Assembly: GCF_002893625.1 (NCBI RefSeq)
Contig: NZ_PKMZ01000006.1
Coordinates: 1-64,000, forward strand
Reading direction: 5' to 3'
DNA from: Mangrovicella endophytica
GTDB taxonomy: Bacteria > Pseudomonadota > Alphaproteobacteria > Rhizobiales > Rhizobiaceae
Length of the DNA: 64,000 bases
Position 1 is the stretch's first letter. Each line of letters opens with the position of its first letter. Position numbers and translations under genes: made by a program. Positions 48,677 to 61,323 of the stretch are shown here, piece after piece. The notes beneath the pieces were generated by a model. The model was given only the letters and a program-made list of their open reading frames with translations, made no database searches and was not told where the DNA came from.

Positions 48677-50197
48677 ATGAACGCCCATATCAGCATCGCG
48701 CCCATCGCCGAGGCGCAGTCGGGCCCCGCCGCATACCGTCTCCTCATCGACGGCAAGTGGGTCGACTCGATGTCCGGTCGGACGATCGACCGGGTCTCGC
48801 CCGCGCATGGCGTCGTCGTGAGTACCTACCAATGCGGCGATCGCGCGGACGCGCTCGCGGCCGCGGCGGCGGCCCGCAAGGCGTTCGACAAGGGGCCGTG
48901 GCCGAAGATGACCGGCGCCGCGCGCGCCAAGCTCCTCCTGGATGTCGCCGCCAAGATCGAGATGCGACTGGAGGAATTCGCGCGCCTCGACGCTATCGAG
49001 GCGGGAAAGCCGATCGCCCAGGTCCGCGGCGAGATCGCCGGGGCGGTCGACATCTGGCGCTTCGCCGCATCGCTCGCCCGTACCCTGCACGGGCAGTCCT
49101 TCTCCACGATCGGCGAGGGGAAGCTCGGCATCGTCGTGCGCGACCCGATCGGGGTCGTCTCGATCATCACGCCGTGGAACTTCCCCTTCCTGATCCTGTC
49201 GCAGAAGCTTCCCTTCGCGCTGGCCGCCGGCTGCACCACCGTGGTGAAGCCGAGCGAGATGACCTCGGCCTCCGCCCTCCTTCTGGGTGAAATCCTGATC
49301 GAGGCGGGGCTTCCGGCGGGCGTCGTCAACATCGTGACCGGAGAGGGCTCGGCCGTCGGCGCGCCGACGGTGGAGAGCGCGGACGTCGACATGGTCTCCT
49401 TCACCGGATCGACGAAGGTCGGCAAGTCACTGATGGCCGTTGCGGCGCAGACGCTCAAGAAGGTCTCGATGGAGCTTGGCGGCAAGAACGCGCAGATCGT
49501 GTTTCCGGATGCCGACCTCGATGCGGCAACCGATGCGATCGTCTTCGGGGCCTTCTTCAATGCGGGGGAGTGCTGCAACGCCGGCAGCCGCCTCATCGTG
49601 CATGCCTCGATCGCCGACGAACTGGTGGAGCGGGTCCGGGCGCGGACCGGACGCGTGCGCGTCGGCGATCCGATGGACGAAGCGACCATCGTCGGGGCGC
49701 TGATCTCGGACGACCACGCCGGCAAGATCGGCGGCTTTCTGGAAAGTGCAAAGCGGGCGGGCGCCTCCTTCGCGGTCGGCGGCGAGGCGATGCAGGCCGA
49801 CAGCGGCCGCTTCATCGCGCCGACGATCGTGACCGGCGTCACGCCCGACATGGCCGTGGCCAGGGAGGAGATCTTCGGTCCGGTCCTGTCGGTGCTCACC
49901 TTCAACACGGCGGAGGAGGCGATCGCGATCGCCAACGGCACGGACTACGGCTTGTCTGCCGGCGTCTGGAGCCGCGACTTCGACACCTGCCACATGGTGG
50001 CCCGCGCCATGCGTGCCGGCACGGTCTGGATCAACACCTTCATGGACGGCGCGAGCGAACTGCCCTTCGGCGGCTTCAAGCAGTCGGGCCTTGGACGCGA
50101 ACTCGGGATCCACGCCGTCGAAGACTACACGGAGGAGAAGACCCTTCACCTGCATTCCGGCGGTCGCCCCAAGCCTTGGGTGGTCGACGCAATCTGA
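48677..50197 (+). CDS. NAD(P)-dependent aldehyde dehydrogenase
   Basis: An aldehyde dehydrogenase of 506 aa. The catalytic Cys is Cys300 in [11 protein letters not shown], the general base is Glu266 in MELGGKNAQ, and the cofactor segment [12 protein letters not shown] is present. [11 protein letters not shown] and ETFGP-type [11 protein letters not shown] are conserved. It starts 19 bases after the hydratase gene. It probably oxidises an aldehyde made by one of the GMC enzymes to the acid used by the CoA-transferase; this order is inferred. Confidence 0.93.
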   Translation: MNAHISIAPIAEAQSGPAAYRLLIDGKWVDSMSGRTIDRVSPAHGVVVSTYQCGDRADALAAAAAARKAFDKGPWPKMTGAARAKLLLDVAAKIEMRLEEFARLDAIEAGKPIAQVRGEIAGAVDIWRFAASLARTLHGQSFSTIGEGKLGIVVRDPIGVVSIITPWNFPFLILSQKLPFALAAGCTTVVKPSEMTSASALLLGEILIEAGLPAGVVNIVTGEGSAVGAPTVESADVDMVSFTGSTKVGKSLMAVAAQTLKKVSMELGGKNAQIVFPDADLDAATDAIVFGAFFNAGECCNAGSRLIVHASIADELVERVRARTGRVRVGDPMDEATIVGALISDDHAGKIGGFLESAKRAGASFAVGGEAMQADSGRFIAPTIVTGVTPDMAVAREEIFGPVLSVLTFNTAEEAIAIANGTDYGLSAGVWSRDFDTCHMVARAMRAGTVWINTFMDGASELPFGGFKQSGLGRELGIHAVEDYTEEKTLHLHSGGRPKPWVVDAI

Positions 50198-50237
50198 CGC
50201 TGGCCGGGCGGTTCCGGTCTTTGGGAGGAGACTTACG

Positions 50238-51503
50238 ATGAAGTTCGCCAATGTGTTCGCCGCGGCCTTGATGGCCTCGGCCGCCTCTCTTGCCTTGGCC
50301 GGCGGCGCCATGGCGCAGGCCAAGGAGGAGGTTCAGGTCCTGCACTGGTGGACCTCCGGCGGCGAGGCCAAGGCGCTCGCGACGCTGAAGGACAAGATGC
50401 AGGCCGAGGGCGTCACCTGGACGGACGTACCGGTCGCCGGCGGCGGCGGCGAGGGCGCCATGACGGTCCTGCGTTCGCGCGTCACGGCGGGCGATCCGCC
50501 GACCGCGTCCCAGATGCTCGGCTTCGACATCCAGGACTGGGCCGAGCAGGGGGTTCTCGCCAACCTCAACGACATCGCCGCCAAGGGCAACTGGGACGCG
50601 ACGATTCCGCAGGCGATCCAGAAGTTCTCCAAGTACCAGGATCAGTGGGTCGCCGCGCCGGTCAACATCCACTCCACCAACTGGATCTGGGTGAACAAGG
50701 CGATGTTCGACGAGCTCGGCCTGTCCGAACCCAAGGACTGGGACGAGCTCGTCGCCGCGCTCGACAAGATCAAGGCGTCGGGCAAGACGGCGCTCGCCCA
50801 TGGCGGCCAGCCCTGGCAGGACGCCACCATCTTCGACAGCGTGGTGATGACCACGGGTGGTCCGGAGTTCTATCAGAAGGCCCTGATCGACCTCGACCCG
50901 GAGGCGCTCGGCTCCGACACCATGAAGACGGTGTTCGAGCGTATGGCGAAGTTGCGTACCTACGTGGACGACAACTTCTCGGGCCGCGACTGGAATCTTG
51001 CCTCCGCCATGGTGATCAACGGCGAGGCCGGCATGCAGATCATGGGGGACTGGGCGAAGGGCGAGTTCCTGAACGCCGGCAAGGAGCCCGGCAAGGACTT
51101 CCTCTGCTACCGCTTCCCGGGCACGCAGGGCACCGTCACCTTCAACACCGACCAGTTCGCCATGTTCAAGGTGGGCGACAACGCCCAGGACGCCCAGACG
51201 AAGCTGGCCGCGGCGATCGAGGAGCCCGCCTTCCAGGTCGCCTTCAACAAGATCAAGGGCTCGGCGCCGACGCGCACCGACGTCGACACGTCCTCGCTTG
51301 ACGCCTGCGGCCAAAAAGCTGTCGCGGACGTGAAGGAGGCCGCGGAGAAGGGCACACTGCTCGGCTCGCTGGCACACGGCCACGCCGCCCGCGCCGCGGT
51401 CAAGAACGCGATGTACGATGTCGTCACCGCGGCCTTCAACGGCGAGTACACGCCCGACCAGGCGACGACGGAACTCGTCACCGCCGTCGCCGGCGCGCAG
51501 TAG
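50238..51503 (+). CDS. Glucose/mannose-type ABC transporter substrate-binding protein
   Basis: A family-1 carbohydrate-binding protein of 421 aa. The signal peptide covers about residues 1-26 (ending GGAMAQA). The mature start [18 protein letters not shown], then [17 protein letters not shown] and [18 protein letters not shown], closely follow the GtsA/GltB glucose-binding group of pseudomonads, so a hexose-like ligand is likely. A strong GGGAGGAG ribosome binding site precedes the ATG. The permeases and ATPase follow in the same operon. The ligand may be a modified sugar rather than glucose, given the neighbours. Confidence 0.9.
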   Translation: MKFANVFAAALMASAASLALAGGAMAQAKEEVQVLHWWTSGGEAKALATLKDKMQAEGVTWTDVPVAGGGGEGAMTVLRSRVTAGDPPTASQMLGFDIQDWAEQGVLANLNDIAAKGNWDATIPQAIQKFSKYQDQWVAAPVNIHSTNWIWVNKAMFDELGLSEPKDWDELVAALDKIKASGKTALAHGGQPWQDATIFDSVVMTTGGPEFYQKALIDLDPEALGSDTMKTVFERMAKLRTYVDDNFSGRDWNLASAMVINGEAGMQIMGDWAKGEFLNAGKEPGKDFLCYRFPGTQGTVTFNTDQFAMFKVGDNAQDAQTKLAAAIEEPAFQVAFNKIKGSAPTRTDVDTSSLDACGQKAVADVKEAAEKGTLLGSLAHGHAARAAVKNAMYDVVTAAFNGEYTPDQATTELVTAVAGAQ

Positions 51504-51600
51504 CGCCCCCCACATGGACGGCGCATGGCCAATCGCCGGCGCCGTCCACTTCGCTCCGCGCGCGCCGGAGCGGCTCCACCGCATCTGGGAGGAATGCGTC

Positions 51601-52521
51601 ATGACACTCGCGACGGCACCCCTGACCACGGACCGCCCGGTCGCCCGACGACGGCGTGTCGGCGACGCCCTGCCGCAGATCGTGCTGGCGCCGAGCTTCG
51701 CGGCCGTCATCGTCTTCGTCTACGGGTTCATCCTGTTCTCGATCTACCTGTCGGCGACGAGTTCCCGGCTGCTGCCCGTCTACGACTTCATCGGCTTCTC
51801 GAACTACGTGCGCCTGTTCCAGCTGCCGAACTGGACGCTGGCCCTGAAGAACCTGGCGATCTTCGGATCACTCTATATCGCGATCTGCTGCGCCGTCGGG
51901 CTCCTCCTGGCGATCCTCATCGACCAGAAGATCCGGATCGAGGGACTGCTCCGGCCGATCTTCCTCTACCCGATGGCGATCTCGTTCATCGTGACCGGAA
52001 CGGCCTGGAAATGGATGCTGGATCCCGGGATCGGCATCGCCCAGACCATGCATGCCCTCGGCTGGGAGAGCTTCTCCTTCACCTGGATCAAGGACAGCGA
52101 GATGGCGATCTACACGATCGTCATCGCCGCGGTCTGGCAGAGCTCCGGCTTCATCATGGCGATGTTCCTGGCCGGGCTCCGCGGCATCGACGGGGAGATG
52201 ATCAAGGCGGCGCAGATCGACGGGGCCTCGGCCTTCCAGACCTATCGCCGCATCGTCATCCCGCAGCTCAAGCCCGTCTTCCTCTCGGCCTTCGTGGTGC
52301 TCGCGCACCTCGCCATCAAGTCCTACGACCTCGTGGTGGCGATGACCAATGGCGGGCCGGGCCGGGCGACCGAGATGCCCTCCACCTTCATGTATTCCTA
52401 CACCTTTACCCGCAGTCAGATGGGCATCGGCGCCTCTTCGGCGGTGATCATGCTGATGATGATCTCGGCCGTGATCGTCCCGTACATCTACAGCGAGATC
52501 GCCGGGGAGGGGCGGCCATGA
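51601..52521 (+). CDS. Sugar ABC transporter permease (MalF/GtsB-like)
   Basis: An inner-membrane permease of 306 aa with six predicted helices. The EAA-loop contact with the ATPase is EMIKAAQIDGASAFQTYRRIVIPQLKP. The N-terminal helix is [34 protein letters not shown] ribosome binding site precedes the ATG at 51601; the frame is open upstream to 51418. Its stop overlaps the next permease by four bases. Confidence 0.92.
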   Translation: MTLATAPLTTDRPVARRRRVGDALPQIVLAPSFAAVIVFVYGFILFSIYLSATSSRLLPVYDFIGFSNYVRLFQLPNWTLALKNLAIFGSLYIAICCAVGLLLAILIDQKIRIEGLLRPIFLYPMAISFIVTGTAWKWMLDPGIGIAQTMHALGWESFSFTWIKDSEMAIYTIVIAAVWQSSGFIMAMFLAGLRGIDGEMIKAAQIDGASAFQTYRRIVIPQLKPVFLSAFVVLAHLAIKSYDLVVAMTNGGPGRATEMPSTFMYSYTFTRSQMGIGASSAVIMLMMISAVIVPYIYSEIAGEGRP

Positions 52522-53414
52522 CCGAGATGACGCTTACCAGCGACGGTCGGCCCCGAAGGGCCAGCGGCTCGATCGCGACCCGTGCCGTCCTCTACGTCCT
52601 GCTGCTCCTGTTCGCGGCCTACTACCTCCTGCCGCTTTTCGTGATGGTGGTGAACTCGCTGAAGCCGCTTGCGGAGATCCAGCAGGGCAACATGCTGGCC
52701 TTGCCACGGGAGTGGACGGCCGCCCCCTGGGTCTCGGCCTGGGACCAGGCGCAGATCGGCATCCAGGCGACGGGGCTCGCGCCCTATCTCTGGAACTCGA
52801 TCAAGATGGTCGTCCCGGCCGTCGCCATCGCGACCATGCTCGGCGCCCTCAATGGCTACGTTCTCACCAAGTGGCGCTTTCCCGGCCACCGCATCGTCTT
52901 CGGGCTGATGCTCTTCTCCTGCTTCATCCCGTTCCAGATCGTCCTCATCCCGATGGCACGCGTGCTTGGCCTGCTCGGCCTCGCCGGCACGACGCCGGGC
53001 CTGATCCTCGTCCACGTCGTCTATGGTCTCGGCTTCACGACGCTGTTCTTCCGCAACTACTACGAGGCATTTCCCAACGAGCTGATCCGGGCCGCGCAGA
53101 TGGACGGTGCAGGTTTCTGGCAGATCTTCACCCGCATCCTGCTGCCGTCCTCGGGACCCATCATCGTCGTCACGGTCATCTGGCAGTTCACCAATGTCTG
53201 GAACGACTTCCTGTTCGGGGCCTCCTTCGCGAGCCCGGCCTCGCAGCCGATCACCGTCGCGCTCAACAACCTCGTCAACTCCTCAACGGGCGTGCGCGAG
53301 TACAACGTCCACTTCGCCGGCGCGATCCTCGCCGCCCTCCCGACCCTCATCGTCTACGTCGTCGCCGGCCGTTATTTCGTGCGCGGGCTGATGGCCGGCG
53401 CCGTGAAAGGCTGA
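52518..53414 (+). CDS. Sugar ABC transporter permease (MalG/GtsC-like)
   Basis: The second permease, 298 aa, with six helices and the EAA loop NELIRAAQMDGAGFWQIFTRILLPSSGP. It overlaps the first permease by ATGA and is followed five bases later by the ATPase gene. Together the two make the heterodimeric channel of the importer. Confidence 0.92.
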   Translation: MTEMTLTSDGRPRRASGSIATRAVLYVLLLLFAAYYLLPLFVMVVNSLKPLAEIQQGNMLALPREWTAAPWVSAWDQAQIGIQATGLAPYLWNSIKMVVPAVAIATMLGALNGYVLTKWRFPGHRIVFGLMLFSCFIPFQIVLIPMARVLGLLGLAGTTPGLILVHVVYGLGFTTLFFRNYYEAFPNELIRAAQMDGAGFWQIFTRILLPSSGPIIVVTVIWQFTNVWNDFLFGASFASPASQPITVALNNLVNSSTGVREYNVHFAGAILAALPTLIVYVVAGRYFVRGLMAGAVKG

Positions 53415-53419
53415 ACGTC

Positions 53420-54519
<1,100 letters not shown>

Positions 54520-54523
<4 letters not shown>

Positions 54524-56043
54524 CTGCCGCAGCAAGCTCTGACCGCCCCGATGTCGTGATCATCGGCTCCGGTATCGGCGGGGCAACAATGGCGGCCGCC
54601 CTCGCACCGACGGGTGCCTGCATCGTGATCCTGGAGCGCGGCGAGCGCATGATGCCGGGCAAGAACGACCGGAGCTCGCGGGCGATCTTCCGCGACGGCT
54701 TCTTTCGCCCCAAGGAGTCGTGGCTCGACGGAGACGGCCAATCGTTCAACCCCGGCAACTACTACTATGTCGGTGGAAACTCGAAATTCTTCGGCGCCGT
54801 CCTCACCCGTTATCGGGAGGAGGATTTCGACGAGCTGCAGCACGAGGACGGCGTCTCGCCGGCCTGGCCCATCACCTATGCCGAGTTGGAGCCGTGGTAC
54901 GGGAAGGCCGAGGTGCTCTACGGCGTCAGGGGCTCCGCCGGGCAGGACCCGACCGAGCCGCCCCATTCGAGCCCCTATGCCCATCCGCCCGTTCCCGACG
55001 AGCCGGCCATCGCGGACGTGCGCAAGCGTCTGGAAGAAAAGGGCCTCCACCCGTTCTCCCTGCCGCTGGGAGTGGATCTTGCGGCCTGGTTAAAGGGCGG
55101 AGCAACGCCCTGGGACGCATTCCCGAACAGCGCGGGCGGCAAGATGGACGCCGAGACCGCGGCTCTTGCATTCGCGCTGACGCATCCGAATGTCACCCTC
55201 GTGACAGGCGCCAAGGTCGAGCGGCTGGAGACGGCGCCGGACGGTGGTCGGATCGAGGCGGTGCACTTCGAAAGGGACGGCACCAGCGAAACCCTGAGGC
55301 CAAACCTCGTCGTCCTGTCGGCCGGGGCGATCAACTCCGCCGCCTTGCTCCTCCGCTCGGCGGACGGACGCCATCCGGCAGGGCTGGCGAACCGCTCGGA
55401 CCAGGTCGGCCGCAACTTCATGAACCACAACGCGACGGCCATGATCGCCTTCGACCCGAGGCGACCGCACGGGCTCGTCTACCAGAAGACGATCGGCCTC
55501 AACGACTTCTACCTGTCCGACGGCAGCGGCGGAAAGCCGCTCGGCAACGTCCAGCTCCTCGGCAAGATCGACGGGCACATACTGAAGGCCAATATTGCGC
55601 TGGCGCCGCTCGTCGCACTCGACTGGATGGCGAAGCGCTCGACCGACTGGTACCTGATGAGCGAGGACCTGCCGGATCCGGAAAGCCGCGTGACCGTCAA
55701 GGACGGCGGCATCGTGCTGAACTGGCGGCGAAGCAACATGCGCGCGCATGAGAAACTCGTCGCCAAGATGCGGGACGTGCTGCGGTCGATCGGATATCCG
55801 ATGGTTTTCCACCGGACCTTCGACCGCAAGACTCCGTCGCACCAGTGCGGCACAGTTCGCATGGGGCTGGATCCCGCGACCGCCCCGCTCGATACCTTCT
55901 GCCGGGCATTCGACCACCCGAACCTCTTCGTCGTCGACGCGTCGTTCCTTCCGACGTCTGCTGCCGTCAACCCCGCCTTGACCATTGCCGCGCAGGCGCT
56001 GCGGGTCGGCGACCACATCGCCTCCAGGGAACTCGCGGCATGA
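54520..56043 (+). CDS. GMC family oxidoreductase, first copy
   Basis: An FAD-dependent glucose-methanol-choline oxidoreductase of 507 aa. The FAD motif VIIGSGIGGATMAAALAPTG lies at the N-terminus, a substrate-domain segment YVGGNSKFFGAVLTRYREEDF follows, and the catalytic His is in SHQCGTVRMG, with a final NPALTIAAQALRV. It resembles the sugar-oxidising branch (gluconate or fructose dehydrogenase large subunits and lactose/glucoside 3-dehydrogenases) more than choline dehydrogenase. There is no signal peptide, no small subunit and no cytochrome gene nearby. The GTG start overlaps the ATPase stop. Which hydroxyl is oxidised is unknown. Confidence 0.85.
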
Positions 56044-56137
56044 GCAGCGGTACGGCCGCCGCCGCAGGAAGCCGGCCCGGCGCGCGAGGCCGGGCGGGGT
56101 CTTGCTGCCTCCCGCATCTTACATCGGATACCCGTCC

Positions 56138-57769
56138 ATGACCGACTACATCATCGTCGGCGGAGGCGCCGCCGGTTGTGTCCTCGCCAACCGCCTCAGC
56201 GAGGATCCGAGCGTCTCGGTGCTGCTCCTCGAGGCGGGAGGGCGCGACCGCCACCCGTTCATCCACATGCCGGCAGGTTTCGCCAAGATGACCAAGGGCA
56301 TCGGCTCGTGGGGCTGGTCGACGGTGCCGCAGAAGCACATGAAGGATCGGGTACTCTGGTACACCCAGGCGAAGATCATCGGCGGCGGCTCGTCGATCAA
56401 CGCCCAGATCTACACCCGGGGCAATCCTGGCGACTACGACCGCTGGGTCGAGGCCGGCTGCGAGGGTTGGGGTTACCGGGACGTCCTGCCATACTTCATG
56501 CGGGCCGAGGACAACCAGCGCTTCGCCAACGATTATCACGGCCAGGGCGGCCCCCTTGGCGTGTCGAACCCGATCGCACCGCTCCCGATCTGCGAGGGCT
56601 ACTTCAAGGCCGGCCAAGAACGCGGCATCCCCTTCAACCCTGACTTCAACGGCGCGGTACAGGAGGGAGTGGGCTATTATCAGCTCACCCAGCGCAACGC
56701 GCGCCGCTCCTCCGCCGCCGTCGCCTATCTGAGGCCCGCCGAGAAGCGCTCGAATCTGGTCGTCCGCACGGGCGTTCGCGTATCGCGAATCCTGGTGGAA
56801 AGGGGCCGCGCCGCCGGTGTGGAGATCCGGGGCGAGACCGGGGCGGAAACGCTGCGCGCGGAGCGTGAGATCGTTCTGTCCTCCGGCGCGATCGGCTCGC
56901 CGAAGATCCTGATGCAGTCTGGCATCGGCCCGGCCGATCACCTGCGCGCTGTGGGCGTCGAGACGGTCCATGACCTGCCGGGCGTCGGCTCGAATCTCCA
57001 GGATCATCTCGACCTCTTCGTGATCGCCGAGTGCACGGGCGATCACACCTATGACGGCGTCGCCAAGCCGCACCGCACGGTGATCGCGGGGCTCCAGTAC
57101 ATCCTCACCCGCAAGGGCCCCGTGGCCTCCAGCCTCTTCGAAACCGGCGGCTTCTGGTACGCCGATCCGACGGCCGAGTATCCCGACATCCAGTTCCACC
57201 TCGGTCTCGGCTCCGGCATCGAGAAGGGCGTCGAGAGGCTCGGCAACGCCGGCGTCACCCTGAATTCCGCCTTCCTGCGGCCGCGCTCGCGCGGCACCGT
57301 GCGGCTCGGCTCCGCCGATCCCGCCGCGGCCCCGCTGATCGACCCGAACTACTGGGCCGACGCCTACGACCGGGAGATGTCGATCAAGGGCCTGAGGATC
57401 GCCCGCGAGATCCTCTCGGCAAACGCGTTGAAGCCCTTCGTCCAGCGTGAGGTCCTGCCCGGCCCGAAGGCGACGAGCGACGCGGACCTATTCGAATATG
57501 GCTGTGCTAACGCCAAGACGGATCACCATCCCGTCGGGACCTGCAAGATGGGCCACGACGCCATGGCCGTGGTCGGCCCTGACCTGAAGGTCCGCGGTAT
57601 CGAAGGCCTGCGGGTCTGCGATGCCTCGGTCATGCCCTTCGTGCCGTCCTCGAACACCAACGCGCCGACGGTCATGGTCGGGGAGAAGGGGGCCGACCTC
57701 ATCCGCGGGATGCACCCGCTTCCGCCGGCGGTGTTCTCGGGCAATCGACGCCAGGCTGCGACGGCGTGA
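56138..57769 (+). CDS. GMC family oxidoreductase, second copy (choline/alcohol dehydrogenase-like)
   Basis: A GMC oxidoreductase of 543 aa from the choline dehydrogenase / AlkJ branch, clearly different from its neighbour. FAD binding: YIIVGGGAAGCVLANRLSE and LLLEAGG. GMC signatures: GGGSSINAQIYTRGNPGDYD and SSGAIGSPKILMQSGIGP. The catalytic His lies in HHPVGTCKMG and the paired Asn in NTNAPTVMV. It starts at 56138, 94 bases after the first GMC gene. It would oxidise a primary or ring alcohol; the aldehyde dehydrogenase upstream could take its product. Confidence 0.9.
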   Translation: MTDYIIVGGGAAGCVLANRLSEDPSVSVLLLEAGGRDRHPFIHMPAGFAKMTKGIGSWGWSTVPQKHMKDRVLWYTQAKIIGGGSSINAQIYTRGNPGDYDRWVEAGCEGWGYRDVLPYFMRAEDNQRFANDYHGQGGPLGVSNPIAPLPICEGYFKAGQERGIPFNPDFNGAVQEGVGYYQLTQRNARRSSAAVAYLRPAEKRSNLVVRTGVRVSRILVERGRAAGVEIRGETGAETLRAEREIVLSSGAIGSPKILMQSGIGPADHLRAVGVETVHDLPGVGSNLQDHLDLFVIAECTGDHTYDGVAKPHRTVIAGLQYILTRKGPVASSLFETGGFWYADPTAEYPDIQFHLGLGSGIEKGVERLGNAGVTLNSAFLRPRSRGTVRLGSADPAAAPLIDPNYWADAYDREMSIKGLRIAREILSANALKPFVQREVLPGPKATSDADLFEYGCANAKTDHHPVGTCKMGHDAMAVVGPDLKVRGIEGLRVCDASVMPFVPSSNTNAPTVMVGEKGADLIRGMHPLPPAVFSGNRRQAATA

Positions 57770-57879
57770 GGACAGGCAGGAGCTGGTCTCGGCGAGGCGG
57801 ATGTCGCCTCGCCGCCGGGAGATCGGGGCCGTGAAGACAGACGGCCTGCGGCTTCAACAAACAGAGAAGGAGTGCCGAC

Positions 57880-59049
57880 ATGAAGGAAGTCAGAGTCGCG
57901 GTGATCGGTGCCTCCGGCTGGATGGGCAAGGTGCACACTATGGCCTACCTGACCTTCGCGCATTTCTTCGGAACGGGCGGTGCGACGGCACGCGTCGCGG
58001 TGCTCGTGGACAGGAACCCGGGAGCCGCCGGGGAACTCGAGCGAAAGGTTCCGGGCGCACGGGTCGTTCAGGACTGGAGGCAGGCGGTGAATGACCCCGA
58101 GGTCGACCTCGTCGACATCTGCCTGCCCGACAACCTGCACTACGAAGTTGCCAAGGCGGCCCTTCTGGCCGGCAAGCATGTCTTCTGCGAGAAGCCGCTG
58201 GCGGACACGGCGGCGGAAGCGCGAGAGCTCGCAGCCATCGCGCGCGAGAAGGGCACCGTGACGCGCGTCGGACACGCCTTCCCGCGCAACCCCGTCCATG
58301 ACCGCGCCAAGGAAATCATCGAAGCCGGCGAGATCGGCGAGATCAAGCTGTTCAAGGGTTGCCAGCACATCGACGTCTTCGCGGATCCCGCCGCACCGTT
58401 CATGTGGCGGGCCGACGGGACGCTCGCGCCGACGGGCATCGTCGGCGACACAGGCTCGCATGTCTTCAGCTTCATGGAGTTCCTGGTCGGCCGCGTCAGC
58501 TCGGTGATCGCCGACAACTTCGTCGCGACGCCGCGGCGACCCATGGTGAAGGGCCTCACCATTGGCGAGCAGGTCGGGCTGACGGGGGACGAGGCCTTGG
58601 CCGACGTCACGAACCCGGACGGCACAAACCTTCTCTGCCGCTTCGAGAACGGGGCACGGGGCATCGTCGATTTCAGCCGGGTCGCGACTGGGCGCAAGTT
58701 CATGCAGACTTACGAGGTCTACGGCACCAAGGGCAGCCTTGTCTTCGACTACGACGAGGTGAACCGCCTGCGCTTCTACACGAACGGGGACGGCGCTGGC
58801 CGCCGCGGATTCCGGGAGATCGATGTCGGCCCCGAGAACTCGAACTACCGCGCCTTCCTGCCGCTGCCGAACTTCGCCCTCGGCTACAACGAGACGAAGA
58901 TCATCGAAGTCGCCGAGGTGGTCCGCTCCGTCGCGACCAACACGCCGATGTGGCCGACCTTCGAGACAGGTCACCACATCTGCCAGATCGTCGACGCCTG
59001 CATGGAGTCCTCGCGCCTCGGACGTTGGGTGGACATCCCCAAGGCTTGA
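57880..59049 (+). CDS. Gfo/Idh/MocA family oxidoreductase
   Basis: An NAD(P)-dependent sugar or cyclitol dehydrogenase of 389 aa. The N-terminal nucleotide-binding motif is VAVIGASGWMGKVH, the catalytic-Lys motif is CEKPLADTAAEA, and the C-terminal beta domain has GDTGSHVFSFMEFLVG with a likely catalytic His. AAGGAG precedes the ATG. It follows the GMC genes on the same strand after 110 bases and is taken as the last gene of the catabolic arm. The family includes inositol 2-dehydrogenase and glucose-fructose oxidoreductase; the substrate here is unknown. Confidence 0.88.
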   Translation: MKEVRVAVIGASGWMGKVHTMAYLTFAHFFGTGGATARVAVLVDRNPGAAGELERKVPGARVVQDWRQAVNDPEVDLVDICLPDNLHYEVAKAALLAGKHVFCEKPLADTAAEARELAAIAREKGTVTRVGHAFPRNPVHDRAKEIIEAGEIGEIKLFKGCQHIDVFADPAAPFMWRADGTLAPTGIVGDTGSHVFSFMEFLVGRVSSVIADNFVATPRRPMVKGLTIGEQVGLTGDEALADVTNPDGTNLLCRFENGARGIVDFSRVATGRKFMQTYEVYGTKGSLVFDYDEVNRLRFYTNGDGAGRRGFREIDVGPENSNYRAFLPLPNFALGYNETKIIEVAEVVRSVATNTPMWPTFETGHHICQIVDACMESSRLGRWVDIPKA

Positions 59050-59258
59050 GGCTGTTTGCGGCATGGCGAGGGCGCAGGGAGGCTCCAGGTGCGGGGCCGC
59101 TCATCCGGCTGCCTGCGCTCTCCGGGATCCTGACGCCAACCGCCTCCAGTTCGACGATGGCGGACCCTATGGCCAGGTGGACGAGAGACACGTGAAGATG
59201 ACTGCCGAGGATGGAGAGCCCCAGGTTCGTTGTCGCGCGACTTCGGGTAGAGCGGACG

Positions 59259-60563
59259 TCAGGACACAAGCGGCAGCCACACCCAGAGGGCGACGAGCGT
59301 CGCCAGCAGCACGGGCGGGGTCAGGACGAGGCCGACCCGCATATAGGCTCCCCAGGTGATCCGCTGCCCTTTGCCCGCGAGGACGTGGAGCCAAAGCAGG
59401 GTCGCGAGCGAACCGATCGGCGTGAGCTTCGGCCCGAGGTCGTTCCCGACGACATTGGCGTAGACCATCAACTCGCGGGTTAGGGGCGCTACATCGGCCC
59501 GGTCGATGGCGAGCGCCCCGACGAGCGTAGCGGGCATGTTGTTCATGACGGAGGCGAGCACGGCCACGACGAAGCCCGTGCCGACGGTGGCAATCAACGT
59601 GCCTTGCTGGCCAAGCCAGCGCAGGACGCCAGCCGCGATGTCGGTCAGCCCGGCGTTGCCGAGGCCGTAGACGACGAGGTACATGCCGATCGAGAAGAGC
59701 ACGATCTGCCAAGGCGCGCCGCGCAAGACCCTGACCAAGTCCACCACGGCTCCCCGTCCGCCGGAGAACCAGCGCCCGGCGACCGCCATCAGGATCAAGG
59801 CGGCGGCGCCGGTCACGAAGGCGATCGGCACGCCCAGCGGTCCCGTCACGAAATAGGCGACGAGCAGAAGCCCGAGGAGCGGGAACGCGGTCCGGAACAC
59901 GGCCATGTCGCGGACGGCATGGCGCGGCTCCTCCAGTTCGTCGACCCGGTAGCTGGCGGGCACGTCGCGGCGAAACCATAGCCACAGGACGAGGAGCGTC
60001 GCCGCCAGTGAAACGAGGTTCACGGGAACCATGACGGCGGCGTAGCGGCCGAAGGAGACGTCGAAGAAGTTCGCGGTGACGATGTTCACGAGGTTCGACA
60101 CCACGAGCGGCAGGCTGGTCGTGTCGGCGACGAACCCGCAGGCGACGACGAAGGCAAGCGCGCTGGGCGCCGGGAAGTCGAGGCGCAGGAGGATGGCGAG
60201 CACGATCGGGGTGAGGAGCAGCGCCGCGCCGTCATTGGCGAAGACGGCGGCGATGGCTGCGCCGAGCAGGACGACGAGCGGAAACAGCCGCCGCCCATTG
60301 CCCCCGCCCCAGCGCGCGACGTGGAGCGCGGCCCAGGCGAAGAACCCGGCCTCGTCGAGGACGAGCGAAATGACGATCAGCGCAACGAAGGTGAAGGTCG
60401 CGTCCCAGACGATGCCCCAGACCGTCCCGATGTCGCCCCAGCCGACGACGCCGGTCGCCAGCGCGACGGCAGCGCCAAGCAGTGCCGACCAGCCGATGCC
60501 GAGGCCTCGGGGCTGCCAGATGACGAGGACGAGGGTGGCGACGAAGATCGCGAGGGCGAGCAT
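59259..60563 (-). CDS. arsB: Arsenite efflux transporter ArsB
   Basis: An ArsB-type arsenite/proton antiporter of 434 aa with about twelve hydrophobic helices. Diagnostic segments are [20 protein letters not shown]-like [15 protein letters not shown] near residue 105, and [13 protein letters not shown] and [20 protein letters not shown] in the C-terminal half. It exports arsenite made by ArsC. It is the last gene of the arsRCHB operon, 34 bases after arsH. Confidence 0.93.
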   Translation of the reverse strand: MLALAIFVATLVLVIWQPRGLGIGWSALLGAAVALATGVVGWGDIGTVWGIVWDATFTFVALIVISLVLDEAGFFAWAALHVARWGGGNGRRLFPLVVLLGAAIAAVFANDGAALLLTPIVLAILLRLDFPAPSALAFVVACGFVADTTSLPLVVSNLVNIVTANFFDVSFGRYAAVMVPVNLVSLAATLLVLWLWFRRDVPASYRVDELEEPRHAVRDMAVFRTAFPLLGLLLVAYFVTGPLGVPIAFVTGAAALILMAVAGRWFSGGRGAVVDLVRVLRGAPWQIVLFSIGMYLVVYGLGNAGLTDIAAGVLRWLGQQGTLIATVGTGFVVAVLASVMNNMPATLVGALAIDRADVAPLTRELMVYANVVGNDLGPKLTPIGSLATLLWLHVLAGKGQRITWGAYMRVGLVLTPPVLLATLVALWVWLPLVS

Positions 60564-60597
60564 GGCTGGGTCCGTGGCCGGAGGACAGGCGGGAGGA

Positions 60598-61323
60598 TCA
60601 GAGGGCGCGCTGGTTCACGCGGGTCGACAGCGCCTCTGCGCTTTCCACGCGCTCCGAGTAGCGGTCCGTCAGGTAAGCGGAGCGGCCGCGTACGAGATGG
60701 GTGAACTTCACCAGTTCCTCGCAGACGTCGACGACGCGGCTGTAGTAGGCGGAGGGCTTCATTCGTACTGTCTCGTCGAACTCGAGGAACGCCTTCGGCA
60801 CCGACGACTGGTTCGGGATCGTCACCATGCGCATCCAGCGGCCGAGCACGCGCATCTGGTTCACGGCGTTGAAGGACTGCGAGCCGCCGGACACCTCCAT
60901 GATGGCGAGCGTCTTGCCCTGGGTCGGGCGCCGGGCGCCCAGCGCAAGCGGTATCCAGTCGATCTGCGCCTTCATGATCCCGGTCATGGCGCCGTGGCGT
61001 TCCGGGCTGACCCAGACCATGCCCTCGGACCAGTCGGCGAGCTCACGAAGCTCTTTGACCTTCGGATGGTCGGGCTCCGCCCCGTCGGGGAGCGGCAGGC
61101 CCCGGGGGTCGAAGCTGCGCACCTCGCAGCCGAACCAGCGCAGGAGGCGACCCGCCTCCTCGGACAGGAGGCGGGAATAGGACCGTTCGCGGATCGAGCC
61201 GTAGAGGATGAGGATGCGCGGCGGGTGCGTCGGGGCGCCCGGTCCGGCGAGCGCGTCCACGTCGACCGGCCGAAGCTGCTCAAGGGCGACGCTGGGCAGG
61301 TCGAAAGGGACGGGATCGGTCAT
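60598..61323 (-). CDS. arsH: Arsenical resistance flavoprotein ArsH
   Basis: ArsH (241 aa) is an NADPH-dependent FMN oxidoreductase that oxidises trivalent organoarsenicals and can reduce quinones. The FMN phosphate loop is [14 protein letters not shown] near residue 40, and the family motif [21 protein letters not shown] is complete. It overlaps arsC by four bases. Its presence implies resistance to methylated arsenicals as well as to inorganic arsenic. Confidence 0.94.
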   Translation of the reverse strand: MTDPVPFDLPSVALEQLRPVDVDALAGPGAPTHPPRILILYGSIRERSYSRLLSEEAGRLLRWFGCEVRSFDPRGLPLPDGAEPDHPKVKELRELADWSEGMVWVSPERHGAMTGIMKAQIDWIPLALGARRPTQGKTLAIMEVSGGSQSFNAVNQMRVLGRWMRMVTIPNQSSVPKAFLEFDETVRMKPSAYYSRVVDVCEELVKFTHLVRGRSAYLTDRYSERVESAEALSTRVNQRAL